From NCBI GenBank assembly GCA_947259485.1, contig CAMYLU010000012.1, positions 54,143 to 118,142 on the forward strand: a stretch of 64,000 nt of DNA, given 5' to 3'. This stretch comes from an uncultured Gammaproteobacteria bacterium (GTDB taxonomy: Bacteria; Pseudomonadota; Gammaproteobacteria; GCA-001735895). Position numbers and translations under genes: made by a program. Below are positions 47,540-56,349 of this stretch, piece after piece. The notes beneath the pieces are model-generated. The model did no database searches, was not told the DNA's origin, and saw only the letters and a list, made by a program, of their open reading frames with translations. Numbering within the stretch: the stretch's first letter is position 1; every line of letters begins with the position of its first letter.

Positions 47540-48814
47540 GTGCAAGACAAATCAAAGCCTGGCTATAAACCAGGCTTTGTTCTTTTAGTGGCGCCTTCGG
47601 GTAGCTACCGCGTCTCCGCTTATACCAGGGCCGCGCTTAACCTCGAAATGCCCATCATGGTGGTGTCCAACAGCGAACACTCGCTGGTGCCTGAAGTTGC
47701 CAATGGTATCACGGTCGACTTCAGCCAACCTGAGCAGGCATACACCGATATCATATCGGCTGTGGAAACCATTAATATTGCCTGTGTGCTGGCAACCGAC
47801 GACAGCTGTGTCGAGCTTTGCGGCCGCGTTGCGGAGTATCTCGGGTTACCGCAAAATAGTGCCGCCGCGGCATTACTCACCCAGCGTAAAGATCTCGGCC
47901 GTGAAGCCTTAGCCCGAGCGGGCTGTAACACTCCTGAGTACCAGCTTGTAAAAATCTCCGACCACGGCAAGGTGGCCTTGTCTATCGAGTATCCGGTTGT
48001 CATCAAGCCACTAGCACTCGCTGCCAGCCGCGGCGTAATTCGCGCCAACGATGACACGGAATTTTGTGCCGCTGTACAACGTATCGATAGCATTCTCGAG
48101 TCCACCACGCAGCAGGGTTTTGCGCGCGAAAATCTACTCGTTGAGTCCTATATCGATGGTCAGGAATACGCAGTTGAGGGTTTTATTATCGATGGCAAGT
48201 TCAGCTTGCTGACTATTTTTGACAAGCCGGAACCACTTACCGGACCCTACTTCGAAGAAACCTATTACCTCACTCCGACGCGTCTCGAATCTCGGCAAAG
48301 TGAGGAATTAATCGGCGAAATAGCCCGTTGTTGCGCGGCCTACGGACTTGAACACGGCCCGGTGCATGCCGAGGCCCGGATAACATCTTCGGGCCCGATT
48401 CTGCTGGAACTGGCAGCACGCACCATCGGTGGGCAATGCGGTCAGCTCATCGAATTTTCATTACGGCAAAAGCTTGAAGAACTTATCATTCAGGGTATGT
48501 GTGGAATTGCCCCACAGACCGATGGCGAAGGCGAGTCCGCCGGTGTGCTGATGATTCCGATTACCGACTCGGGAATCTTAAAGCGCATCGAGGGATTAAC
48601 CAAGGCCAAGCAGACAGAATTTGTGCAAGATATCGAAATTCACATTAATCCGGGCTATGAATTGATTCCATTACCGGAGGGTGCGAGTTACCTGGGTTTC
48701 ATCTTCGCCCAGTCGCCCGATTTCGAGCGAACCTATCACGCTCTGAAACTGGCTCACTCGAGGTTAAGCTTCGTCACACAACCCAGGTGGGAACTGGAAA
48801 ACCTGGCGGTCTGA
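47540..48814 (+). CDS. ATP-grasp domain protein
   Basis: The 424-residue protein has the ATP-grasp layout: an N-terminal Rossmann-like region (VLLVAPSGSYRVSA), the ATP-binding VVIKPLALAASRGV strand, and the metal-binding ELAARTIGGQCG region. It likely ligates a carboxylate to an amine or thiol using ATP, but the substrate is unknown. The GTG start at 47540 lies 15 bases after the IscA-like gene, so the two are probably one transcript. It ends one base before the convergent YggX-like gene. Confidence 0.82.
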   Translation: MQDKSKPGYKPGFVLLVAPSGSYRVSAYTRAALNLEMPIMVVSNSEHSLVPEVANGITVDFSQPEQAYTDIISAVETINIACVLATDDSCVELCGRVAEYLGLPQNSAAAALLTQRKDLGREALARAGCNTPEYQLVKISDHGKVALSIEYPVVIKPLALAASRGVIRANDDTEFCAAVQRIDSILESTTQQGFARENLLVESYIDGQEYAVEGFIIDGKFSLLTIFDKPEPLTGPYFEETYYLTPTRLESRQSEELIGEIARCCAAYGLEHGPVHAEARITSSGPILLELAARTIGGQCGQLIEFSLRQKLEELIIQGMCGIAPQTDGEGESAGVLMIPITDSGILKRIEGLTKAKQTEFVQDIEIHINPGYELIPLPEGASYLGFIFAQSPDFERTYHALKLAHSRLSFVTQPRWELENLAV

Positions 48815-48815
48815 T

Positions 48816-49100
48816 TTACTTTTTCGCACCGGGCGCACGAAAACCCTCGGGTTTCTGCCCGAGATCGCCCTCTTTGAAAATAAACCCGAGCATGTGCTGT
48901 TCGAGTATTTCAAGACTGGCCGGATCTATCGTCGAGAGCCCGTTTTCGTTAATGATCATGGTCTGCCGCTCTATCCATTGCTTCCAGCCCTCGGCAGAGA
49001 CGTTATCATAGATGCGCTGTCCGAGCTCACCCGGATATGGAACCCTTTCCAGTCCGGGTGCCTCGCGACCCAGAACGACACAATTGATTACTCTTGCCAT
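48816..49100 (-). CDS. yggX: Fe(2+)-trafficking / oxidative-damage protection protein, YggX family
   Basis: The 94-residue protein has VVLGREAPGLE, PYPGELGQRIY and QTMIINE motifs of YggX. YggX protects Fe-S clusters and takes part in iron handling. The single conserved cysteine lies at INCVV. ATG at 49100 is preceded by GGATGG; a reading from 49112 adds four residues. It is convergent with the ATP-grasp gene, whose neighbour is also an Fe-S protein. Confidence 0.92.
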   Translation of the reverse strand: MARVINCVVLGREAPGLERVPYPGELGQRIYDNVSAEGWKQWIERQTMIINENGLSTIDPASLEILEQHMLGFIFKEGDLGQKPEGFRAPGAKK

Positions 49101-49110
49101 TGATCCATCC

Positions 49111-49140
49111 AAAAAAAAGCAGCCTCTTGTCGGCTGCTTT
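49111..49140 (-). terminator. Rho-independent terminator of the outer-membrane gene
   Basis: Read on the minus strand, AAAGCAGCC and GGCTGCTTT form a perfect nine-base stem around a seven-base loop, followed by a run of T. It lies 25 bases after the stop of the gene at 49165-49845 and just before yggX. Confidence 0.92.
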
Positions 49141-49164
49141 GTATGATACCAAATTTAATCTCGA

Positions 49165-49845
49165 TCAGAACGCATAATTCACACCAATTGCTAAAACAGG
49201 CCAGGCTTCAAAAGCGTCCAGGTCGTCTTCGGCATCGGCTTCCATGTCTCTAAGGCTTGCGTCAACATCCGCCTGTGTTACCACTCCCGTTGCGGTAGCC
49301 TCAAGTTCTACAGAGGGATCAAGCAGGACGATTCCGACGTCTGCTGTGACGGAAAATCCACCATTCTTCCCGGCTTTACGGCCCCAACCGACACCAATAT
49401 AAGGCTGATAGGAATCAGCGAACTCGACGTCTCCGCGAATGGTGCCAATATCGCCCGGAGTGATGGTAATGCCATCGAAATCAGCGGTACTAGTCAGTTC
49501 ACCTGTTATATCTGCTGCGCCGGTGTGCCTCATCATACCCGCAGTAAAATGAAAACCCCCATTGAATATGAACCAGTCAACCAGCAGCGCATTTGCACCA
49601 AAATCGAGATCCAGCTCGGCATCAAAATCGCCCTCGACGGAATCACCAACGGTAATGGTTTCATCCTCGCCTTCAAGATCAACACTGGTCAAACTGAGAC
49701 GCACATTGATCGTTTTGGCCACCGCAGCACTGAGGTCGATTCCGGCACCTACGGTACCCGCTTTAAATCCGACGCCAAAATCGATTGCGCTTGCATTTGA
49801 TATAAAAAACAGGAGTCCAAAACCCAGCCCTATTATTTTTTTCAT
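49165..49845 (-). CDS. Hypothetical outer-membrane beta-barrel protein
   Basis: A signal peptide (MKKIIGLGFGLLFFISNASA) is followed by alternating polar/aromatic strands and a C-terminal GVNYAF ending in Phe, typical of Omp insertion by BAM. The 226-residue protein has long acidic loops (EDETITVGDSVEGDFDAE). The family is not recognised; a small eight-stranded barrel is plausible. GGGGAA precedes the ATG. It ends at the terminator at 49111-49140. The gap 49846-50024 to the phosphatase gene is divergent and A+T-rich with TATAAT at 49980 but no -35. Confidence 0.75.
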   Translation of the reverse strand: MKKIIGLGFGLLFFISNASAIDFGVGFKAGTVGAGIDLSAAVAKTINVRLSLTSVDLEGEDETITVGDSVEGDFDAELDLDFGANALLVDWFIFNGGFHFTAGMMRHTGAADITGELTSTADFDGITITPGDIGTIRGDVEFADSYQPYIGVGWGRKAGKNGGFSVTADVGIVLLDPSVELEATATGVVTQADVDASLRDMEADAEDDLDAFEAWPVLAIGVNYAF

Positions 49846-50024
49846 ACATATTTCCCCGTTAAAAGTTATACACTGATACTCTTTATAGGATAAATAATTT
49901 CCAGCGCCCAGAATTGATACTCATCAAGAGATGCAGTCTTGTTCAAGTTATACATACCATTTTGCCATTAATTTACTATTATAATTGTTAATGCCCAATA
50001 ATCCCCGAATTAGCAGGAGTTGCG

Positions 50025-50801
50025 TTGTCACGCTACATAGCACATAACGATCAGCAATCCCCAATCAGTTTCCAGATTTCTAGCGACGGCGTGACCGACA
50101 CCGGGCATGTTCGAAATAAAAATGAAGACTCCATATTGGTGCATGCGGACGAAAATGTCTGGATTGTCGCAGACGGTATGGGGGGCCATCACGCGGGTGA
50201 TTTTGCGAGCCAGACTATCACCAACAATTTAAGCCTGTTCAAACAGCATACCTGTCTGGATGACAGCATTTTATTGCTTGAGGAAAATATACTAAACTCG
50301 AATTCTGTTATTCGAAAAAAATCGTATAAACTCGGACGCAATGCAACCATCGGCAGCACGATTGTCTGTGCCTATATCTGGCACAATCTGCTATTCACCT
50401 TTTGGGCAGGAGACAGTCGCCTTTATCGCTTCAGGGATGCAAAACTGGAACGCCTGACTGAAGACCATAGCTATGTTGAGGAATTGGTCAGAATGGGAAA
50501 AATTGAGGCTCGTGATGCCGAAGAACATCCAGCTGCGAACGTGGTGCTAAAAGCAGTTGGGATCGACGATAAGCTTTGCCTGGATTTCGATTACTTCGAA
50601 GTGCAGGACGATGATATTTATATTATTTGTTCGGATGGGCTCTATAAAGATCTGGAAGAAACTAAAATAACCACCATAATTAAGTCTAATTCGGAAGATA
50701 TGACTGAGCTCTCGCAAGCGCTGCTGGCCGCTTCGCTAGATGCCGGTGGTACCGACAACACCTCAATTATCACACTGAAAATGCAGCAAAAGGTAAACTG
50801 A
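50025..50801 (+). CDS. PP2C-family Ser/Thr protein phosphatase
   Basis: The 258 residues show the PP2C metal-site motifs RNKNEDS (30-36), ADGMGGHHAGD (49-59) and GTDNTS near the end, with SDGLYKDL. It would dephosphorylate substrates of the adjacent kinase. The TTG start at 50025 is preceded by AGGAG with six bases spacing. Its stop overlaps the kinase start as TGATG, so the pair is translationally coupled. Confidence 0.93.
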   Translation: MSRYIAHNDQQSPISFQISSDGVTDTGHVRNKNEDSILVHADENVWIVADGMGGHHAGDFASQTITNNLSLFKQHTCLDDSILLLEENILNSNSVIRKKSYKLGRNATIGSTIVCAYIWHNLLFTFWAGDSRLYRFRDAKLERLTEDHSYVEELVRMGKIEARDAEEHPAANVVLKAVGIDDKLCLDFDYFEVQDDDIYIICSDGLYKDLEETKITTIIKSNSEDMTELSQALLAASLDAGGTDNTSIITLKMQQKVN

Positions 50802-52798
50802 TGTCTCAAGTCTGCGAATCGCTGATCAATGACTACATCGAGGGAGCCCTCGATATGGCCGACCTGGAAGAAGGTCTGGCCAGCATTTTCGACGCCCTGC
50901 CAAACGGCCACACGGATGCGCAGAGTTATCTCCAGTCCCTGTATACCAGCGATAAAATCGACTCAAATGGTTTTACCCAGATCTCGCATGTAATCTCAAA
51001 AATTAATATTAATGCCACGCTGAAAAATAGCCAGGAAACAGATATTTCCTACTTTGCTGAAGACAAGACGATGCATCTGACTGATCTTTCGGACCTGTCT
51101 CCCGGAAACGGCACAGATGACGGCAATGACAAGACAGTTATCGTCAGGGCAAGTAGTAGTGGACAGGAAATCGAAATTTCGGAACCTTCGATCAGCATGG
51201 GCGAAGACGATTCACCGATGAGTCCAAAGATTGTCGAGAACCCTCATAAGTCGGCACGTTATGAGAATCTCGGTCCAGGTGTCACTCTGAAAGATCGCTT
51301 TGTACTGCTCGAGAAACTTGGGCAGGGCGGCATGGGCGTGGTGTTTAAGGCCAAGGACTTGCTCAAGGTCGAGGCCCAGGATAAAGATCCCTATGTCGCG
51401 ATCAAAGTATTGACCGATGCGTTCAAGAAATATTCCGGGTCGTTCATCGCATTACAGCGCGAGGCCAGTAAAGCACAACGCCTGGCACACCCTAATATTG
51501 CAACGGTTTACGATTTTGACCGCGACGGCAATACGGTTTTCATGACAATGGAATACCTGCAGGGGAAACCACTGAATCAATTGATCAAGGAGATTAACAA
51601 GAAACCGCTCAAGCTGGATCATGCCCTGCATATTATTGAAGAGTTGTGCAGCGGGCTGGCTTATGCACATGAAAAAATGCTGATTCACTCGGATTTCAAA
51701 CCGGGTAACTGCTTTTTACTGAGTGATGGTCACGTAAAACTGCTTGATTTCGGCATCGCCAGGGCAAGTACGCAAACCGACGAAGAAAGAGAAAACACGA
51801 TGTTTGATCCGGCCAAGCTCAGCGCGGTCACGCCCGCCTATGCAACCCCGGAAATGTTTGCCGGCATGAACCCCGATCCCAGAGACGATATATATGGCCT
51901 CGCCTGCGTGGCCTACCAGCTACTCGCCGGGGGCAAGCATCCTTACAACAAGGTGGCCTCGCCCAAGATAAAGGAACTTGGCATCAAACCGAAACCGATC
52001 AAGGGATTAAACCGTCGCCAGCAAAAAACCCTGATGAAGGCTCTGACGGTAGTGCGCGAAGATCGTATCGGTGACGTTGAAAAATTTGCCGACGGCATGC
52101 GCACCCGGAAATCGCATACCAAGACTATCTTGTTAGCAGCCCTGTTTGTGGGGGTGATCGGTGCCGGCATCGGGTATAAACCGTTTCTCGCGTTTCAGGC
52201 CGAGCAGCAACTCTACGACAAGATCCAGTTAATCAAGGATGGCGACAAGGCCCTGATGATCGAAACCATCTGGTCGCTGGATCAGTTAAATCCGGAACAG
52301 CAAAAAATTATTTCAGTCGGGTTACGCCGCGAAATTATTACATTCTATCGGGATCGTATTCGCTCGGTATTTCGACCAAAAGAAGGTTTATACGATTATC
52401 CGCAAGCCCAGAATCTGTTGACGCAGGCTAAAAAGCATTATCCAGATTCAGTCGCTCTGTCTACGATCGAGGACCAGGTCAAAGAGCAGCGCGATCGATT
52501 GATGAATAGCCTGATCTCGCTATACAAACGTTATTTCAACGCCAAGAAACTGGTTAAAACTCCGAACGGAGAAGATTTAATCACCGTCCTTCCACTGATT
52601 AAACGCGTAGACCCGAAACATTATCTGCTGAAGGATAAGGCACTATCCGATCTTTATCTTTCAGAATCAGAAAAGCTGATCGCCAGGCGTAATTACAATG
52701 AGGCGGCAAACTACATAATTACAGGGTTGAAACTGTTCCCCGAAGACACGCGTCTGCAAAGCCTCAACAAGCAGATAAACGCACAATTTCAGAATTGA
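50801..52798 (+). CDS. Transmembrane Ser/Thr protein kinase
   Basis: The 665-residue protein has an acidic N-terminal region (1-160), a Hanks-type kinase domain (about 165-425), a transmembrane helix near 445-465 and a C-terminal helical, TPR-like domain. Glycine loop GQGGMGVVF (174-182), Lys202, catalytic loop HSDFKPGN (296-303; HRD is usual) and DFG (316-318) are present. The N-terminal tail has two DKT sites (Thr90, Thr112) resembling FHA-recognised phosphothreonines. It overlaps the phosphatase and the next small gene as TGATG on both sides. Substrate unknown. Confidence 0.92.
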   Translation: MSQVCESLINDYIEGALDMADLEEGLASIFDALPNGHTDAQSYLQSLYTSDKIDSNGFTQISHVISKININATLKNSQETDISYFAEDKTMHLTDLSDLSPGNGTDDGNDKTVIVRASSSGQEIEISEPSISMGEDDSPMSPKIVENPHKSARYENLGPGVTLKDRFVLLEKLGQGGMGVVFKAKDLLKVEAQDKDPYVAIKVLTDAFKKYSGSFIALQREASKAQRLAHPNIATVYDFDRDGNTVFMTMEYLQGKPLNQLIKEINKKPLKLDHALHIIEELCSGLAYAHEKMLIHSDFKPGNCFLLSDGHVKLLDFGIARASTQTDEERENTMFDPAKLSAVTPAYATPEMFAGMNPDPRDDIYGLACVAYQLLAGGKHPYNKVASPKIKELGIKPKPIKGLNRRQQKTLMKALTVVREDRIGDVEKFADGMRTRKSHTKTILLAALFVGVIGAGIGYKPFLAFQAEQQLYDKIQLIKDGDKALMIETIWSLDQLNPEQQKIISVGLRREIITFYRDRIRSVFRPKEGLYDYPQAQNLLTQAKKHYPDSVALSTIEDQVKEQRDRLMNSLISLYKRYFNAKKLVKTPNGEDLITVLPLIKRVDPKHYLLKDKALSDLYLSESEKLIARRNYNEAANYIITGLKLFPEDTRLQSLNKQINAQFQN

Positions 52799-53067
52799 TG
52801 AGCCAGCTAGTTTCTCCTTTGCGCCTGCTCGCCAAAACCTACGCGAACGACTTGATTTCTCGCGAACAATACGTGGAGATTCGAGCCCAGTTACTGAAGC
52901 GGCTTGAAAGCAAGGGTAGTGTTGACGAGGCAGACTTGAAAAACTTTACTGCCTTACAAGGGGGTGAAACCCCAAAAGTGCAGAAAACCTATACTTCTTC
53001 GGACTGGATCATCATTGCCCTGGGATTAGCAGCTTCTGCAGTGTTGGCTTTCGTTCTCTACGGATAA
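52798..53067 (+). CDS. Small tail-anchored membrane protein
   Basis: The 89-residue protein has an N-terminal helical segment (LAKTYANDLISREQYVEIRAQLLKRLE) similar to SHOCT-like modules and a C-terminal hydrophobic helix (WIIIALGLAASAVLAFVLYG). It would be tail-anchored with the N terminus cytoplasmic. The start ATG overlaps the kinase stop as TGATG. With the kinase and phosphatase it forms a three-gene coupled unit, suggesting a partner or substrate. The family is not recognised. Confidence 0.68.
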   Translation: MSQLVSPLRLLAKTYANDLISREQYVEIRAQLLKRLESKGSVDEADLKNFTALQGGETPKVQKTYTSSDWIIIALGLAASAVLAFVLYG

Positions 53068-53155
53068 TTTTGAATCCGCGCCTTGTAAACGTTTCAAAAA
53101 GATTAAATAGATCACAAAACCAGACTATCCTGTCCATTAGAAGCCTATTTTCTTG

Positions 53156-53183
53156 TTGAATACGGGTCAAACTAGTTTATTAT
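53156..53183 (+). promoter_or_regulatory. Candidate promoter of the lap-like cassette
   Basis: TTGAAT (53156-53161) and TATTAT (53178-53183), 16 bases apart, are a fair sigma70 match in the otherwise A+T-rich 295-base gap 53068-53362. It would give a leader of about 170 bases before the TolC-OmpA gene. Confidence 0.4.
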
Positions 53184-53362
53184 CATCAATAACTTAACTC
53201 ATATACTTAATTTTATTTATTAATATTCTTACATCTGAGATCGAAACTATCCAAAGTGTTAGCTAGATCTCTCCGTAGCGAATCAACCGTAGTTATGCTC
53301 GACGACTGCGCAATTTCGGTTTTCGCCGAGATCAGTTAAGAAATCCCTTATTCGGTATCTTT

Positions 53363-55531
53363 ATGATCACATTGACAGGCCACGCCTTTTCATCGAAGAC
53401 AGTGCTGACAGGATTCATTCTGGCGCTTGTCTTTGTTGCGCCTGTTAAAGCACTCGACATGCAGGATATGGTTGTCGACTCGATTAGCGCTCACCCGGAA
53501 GTCAAAGAAAAGATTCACGTATACCGCCAAGTTGTAAGCGATCGTGATATCGCGGAAAGTGGCTGGCGACCCAGTATCGATGCCCGGGCTTCTGCTGGAT
53601 TTTATGACACCGAGTCACCCTCGACAGGTAACCAGTCGATTGACTATGACAGCACCAACCTTGAACTATCAGTTACCCAGAATCTTTTTAACGGGTATGA
53701 CACTACCTACCAGATTGAGCAGACTAAGGCCCGAACCAACGCAGCACTTTTTGATATTTACGATACCGCCGATAACATTGCATTGCGTGCAATACAGGCA
53801 TATCTCGAAGTAATAAAGCAGCGACAACTTTATCAGCTCTCGATCGAGAACGTCGCTGCGCATGAAGAAATTCTGGCGCAAATCAGGGATCGAAACCTGT
53901 CCGGGGTTGGCCGGCTTTCACAGCTACAGCAAACCGAGGGGCGCCTGGCAAGGGCCCAGGCAAGTCAGATAGCCCAACAAAATAATCTCGAAGACGCCGC
54001 CACACAGTTACACCAAATTCTGGGACGTTATGTCGATCCAATGGGGTTATCCGAACCGGACCTGCCCGCGATGCCTCGAGAGGCACTGGATTTACTGATC
54101 GACCAGGCGTTGACCGATCATCCGGCGATGAGGGTTGCGCAAAGCAATATCGCGGCAGCCCAATCGGATCACCGCCGTTCCCTGCGGACCCGATACCCAA
54201 ATCTCGACCTGCGACTTGCTACCGAATACGGGGATGACCTTGACGGTCTGGATGGAAATACCGAAGAAACCAGTTTGGTACTCAACCTGTCGTACAATTT
54301 TTATAGCGGCGGCAGAAATGATGCCGAGCAGCAAAAGAAAATCAGTGCGGTTTACGAACAAAAGGAGTTCGCAGCTAGAGTACGACGCCAGATTATCAAC
54401 ACTCTGCGCTTATCCTGGACCGCAGATGACCTACTAGTTCGGCAACTAAAATTTCTCAACGCTCATGTAATCAAGTCCGGACAAACTGTCGAGTCATACA
54501 AAGAAGAATTTTTTATCGGTCAGCGTGACCTGATCGATCTGCTCGACGCCGAAAACGAATTCAATAGCGCGAAAAACCAGTATACCGAAGCAAAATACGA
54601 CTCACTGGGAGCACGCTACCGGGTTTTTGAAGGTATCGGCAGGTTGTTCGAAGCAGCTAATGTCGAGTTCGAATTGAAAGATGGAAATTTAGTGGTCGCT
54701 CGACTTGCGACCGATCAAGTTGATAAGCTCCCGCTGCCTGATGATGAAGATCGTGACCGGGAAGCTGACCCATTGGATCATTGTGATAATTCGCTTATCA
54801 ATATCGAGGTAAATCCGTTTGGATGCCATGAACCGGTCGTGCTAACCAGGGTAGAGCCGGCGCCACCACGGCAAAATTCGGCTCCGAGTTTAACTGACGA
54901 TCAGTTTGAGATCGAAACCAATGAGGTATTGGTAATTACGCCTGAACAGTTGCTTGCGAACGATTCTGATGCGGATTCCGATCCCCTGGAAATAATAGAT
55001 GTGAGTCAACCTGATGTTGGCCGCCTGGCATTTAATACCAACGGTAATCTGTTATATAGATCCCCCGAAGGATTTATCGGTGAGGATTATTTCAAATACA
55101 CCGTTACCGATAATAGAGGAGGAGCCGCTACTGCTACAGCGACAGTACGGATTAAAGTGAGCAAAAGCGAAGTCATTAGCCTGGCGGAAGTTCAGTTAGT
55201 CAACTTCATTTATGATGAGGCCGAACTGACCGAAGTCTCCAAATCTAAGGTTAAAGCCATTATTGAACAGATAAAACAGGCCGAGGGTGTCATCATCGAG
55301 ATTTACACCCATACCGACAACATAGGCTCCGACAAATACAACCGGATCTTATCTGCGAAAAGAGCCAAAGCACTTAAAGACTTACTAACCAATAATGGGA
55401 TTGACGGCGCAAATATTACCGCAGTAGGGGTGGGTGAAAAGAAACCCATTGCCGACAATGCGACCGCAGCCGGTCAGGCGATAAATCGCAGAGGTGAATT
55501 CATTTTTATGACAAAGGAGTCGGCAGAGTAA
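53363..55531 (+). CDS. TolC-family outer-membrane protein fused to cadherin-like and OmpA domains (LapE-like)
   Basis: The 722 residues are a three-part fusion. After a signal peptide (to about 30), residues 31-445 are a TolC/AggA-type outer-membrane efflux domain with two helical repeats. Residues 511-600 are a cadherin-like Ig domain (LLANDSDADSDPLEI and EDYFKYTVTDNRGG). Residues 608-720 are an OmpA C-terminal peptidoglycan-binding domain (NFIYDEAEL, TDNIGSDKYNRILSAKRA). TolC exit ducts of type I systems normally lack the last two. Fusion would tie the duct to the cell wall. It opens the adhesin cassette and must serve the downstream LapB-LapC pair. No strong ribosome-binding site before ATG 53363. 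Confidence 0.9.
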   Translation: MITLTGHAFSSKTVLTGFILALVFVAPVKALDMQDMVVDSISAHPEVKEKIHVYRQVVSDRDIAESGWRPSIDARASAGFYDTESPSTGNQSIDYDSTNLELSVTQNLFNGYDTTYQIEQTKARTNAALFDIYDTADNIALRAIQAYLEVIKQRQLYQLSIENVAAHEEILAQIRDRNLSGVGRLSQLQQTEGRLARAQASQIAQQNNLEDAATQLHQILGRYVDPMGLSEPDLPAMPREALDLLIDQALTDHPAMRVAQSNIAAAQSDHRRSLRTRYPNLDLRLATEYGDDLDGLDGNTEETSLVLNLSYNFYSGGRNDAEQQKKISAVYEQKEFAARVRRQIINTLRLSWTADDLLVRQLKFLNAHVIKSGQTVESYKEEFFIGQRDLIDLLDAENEFNSAKNQYTEAKYDSLGARYRVFEGIGRLFEAANVEFELKDGNLVVARLATDQVDKLPLPDDEDRDREADPLDHCDNSLINIEVNPFGCHEPVVLTRVEPAPPRQNSAPSLTDDQFEIETNEVLVITPEQLLANDSDADSDPLEIIDVSQPDVGRLAFNTNGNLLYRSPEGFIGEDYFKYTVTDNRGGAATATATVRIKVSKSEVISLAEVQLVNFIYDEAELTEVSKSKVKAIIEQIKQAEGVIIEIYTHTDNIGSDKYNRILSAKRAKALKDLLTNNGIDGANITAVGVGEKKPIADNATAAGQAINRRGEFIFMTKESAE

Positions 55532-55695
55532 AGCTGGCTGCTAGTTGTAGCAATTGGTCTACACTTGGATGCAGTAGTTTGATTTTGGAAGCCTCCCCTG
55601 TATACCCTATCCCAGCATTTCAAGAAATCTTACCGTCCGCTCCAATGTCACAGAACCTGCGGTAGCGCCTGCACGCAGCGCCTGGAGACTTAGCG

Positions 55696-56349
55696 GTGCG
55701 AAAGATAGGTGTCTTCATGTTTACCGTATTTTTAACCGCAATTCCGGGTCAACACATGGCGGGCTCCCTGGTGAGCAAAGACATGCTGAAGCAGTTAAAG
55801 ACAAGGTATTCAGATCAGGCTTATCGCAGGGGACTGGCAATCAATAAACTACTGGTTGAGCTTGAGGGAAAGGGAGTCCAAAAACAGCTTGTCGAAGTAA
55901 ATCGTTTTTTTAACCAATTTGAATACCAGGAAGATCATGTGCAGTGGGGAAAGCAGGATTACTGGGCGACGCCAGGCGAATTTCTCGGTACGCAAAAAGG
56001 CGATTGCGAGGATTTCGTCATCGCCAAGTATTTCGCCTTGCGTAAACTGGGTGTGCCCGACGAACGTCTCTACCTGACTTATGTGAAGGCCCTGAAGCAA
56101 AATGTGGCGCACATGGTACTGAGTTACTTCGCTACCCCAACCAGCATTCCCCAGATTCTGGATAATTATAATCCCCTGATTGTCAGCGCTGACCAGAGGA
56201 AGGACCTGTTACCCGTATACAGTTTTAACGCAAAATCTCTTTTTTTGAGCAATTCATCGGCCGGACTCGGCAAATCGCTGCCTACTAACAAAATCAAGAA
56301 CAGCAAGTGGACAAAGCTACTGGCCGATATTAAAAAGGAAAAACAATGA
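55696..56349 (+). CDS. lapG: LapG-type periplasmic cysteine protease (transglutaminase-like)
   Basis: LapG cleaves the N terminus of LapA-type adhesins and releases them when c-di-GMP is low. The 217-residue bacterial transglutaminase-like protein has the catalytic triad Cys104 (KGDCEDF), His139 (AHMVL) and Asp156 (LDNYN), with the calcium-binding acidic residues Asp103, Glu105 and Asp106 beside the cysteine. An N-terminal signal peptide is plausible. The GTG start has GGAG about nine bases upstream. It overlaps lapD by four bases (ATGA). Confidence 0.92.
   Translation: MRKIGVFMFTVFLTAIPGQHMAGSLVSKDMLKQLKTRYSDQAYRRGLAINKLLVELEGKGVQKQLVEVNRFFNQFEYQEDHVQWGKQDYWATPGEFLGTQKGDCEDFVIAKYFALRKLGVPDERLYLTYVKALKQNVAHMVLSYFATPTSIPQILDNYNPLIVSADQRKDLLPVYSFNAKSLFLSNSSAGLGKSLPTNKIKNSKWTKLLADIKKEKQ

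Noticed and set aside
49962..49985. TATAAT at 49980 as promoter of the phosphatase gene
   Set aside because: No acceptable -35 hexamer at 16-18 bases; kept only as a remark in the outer-membrane gene entry.
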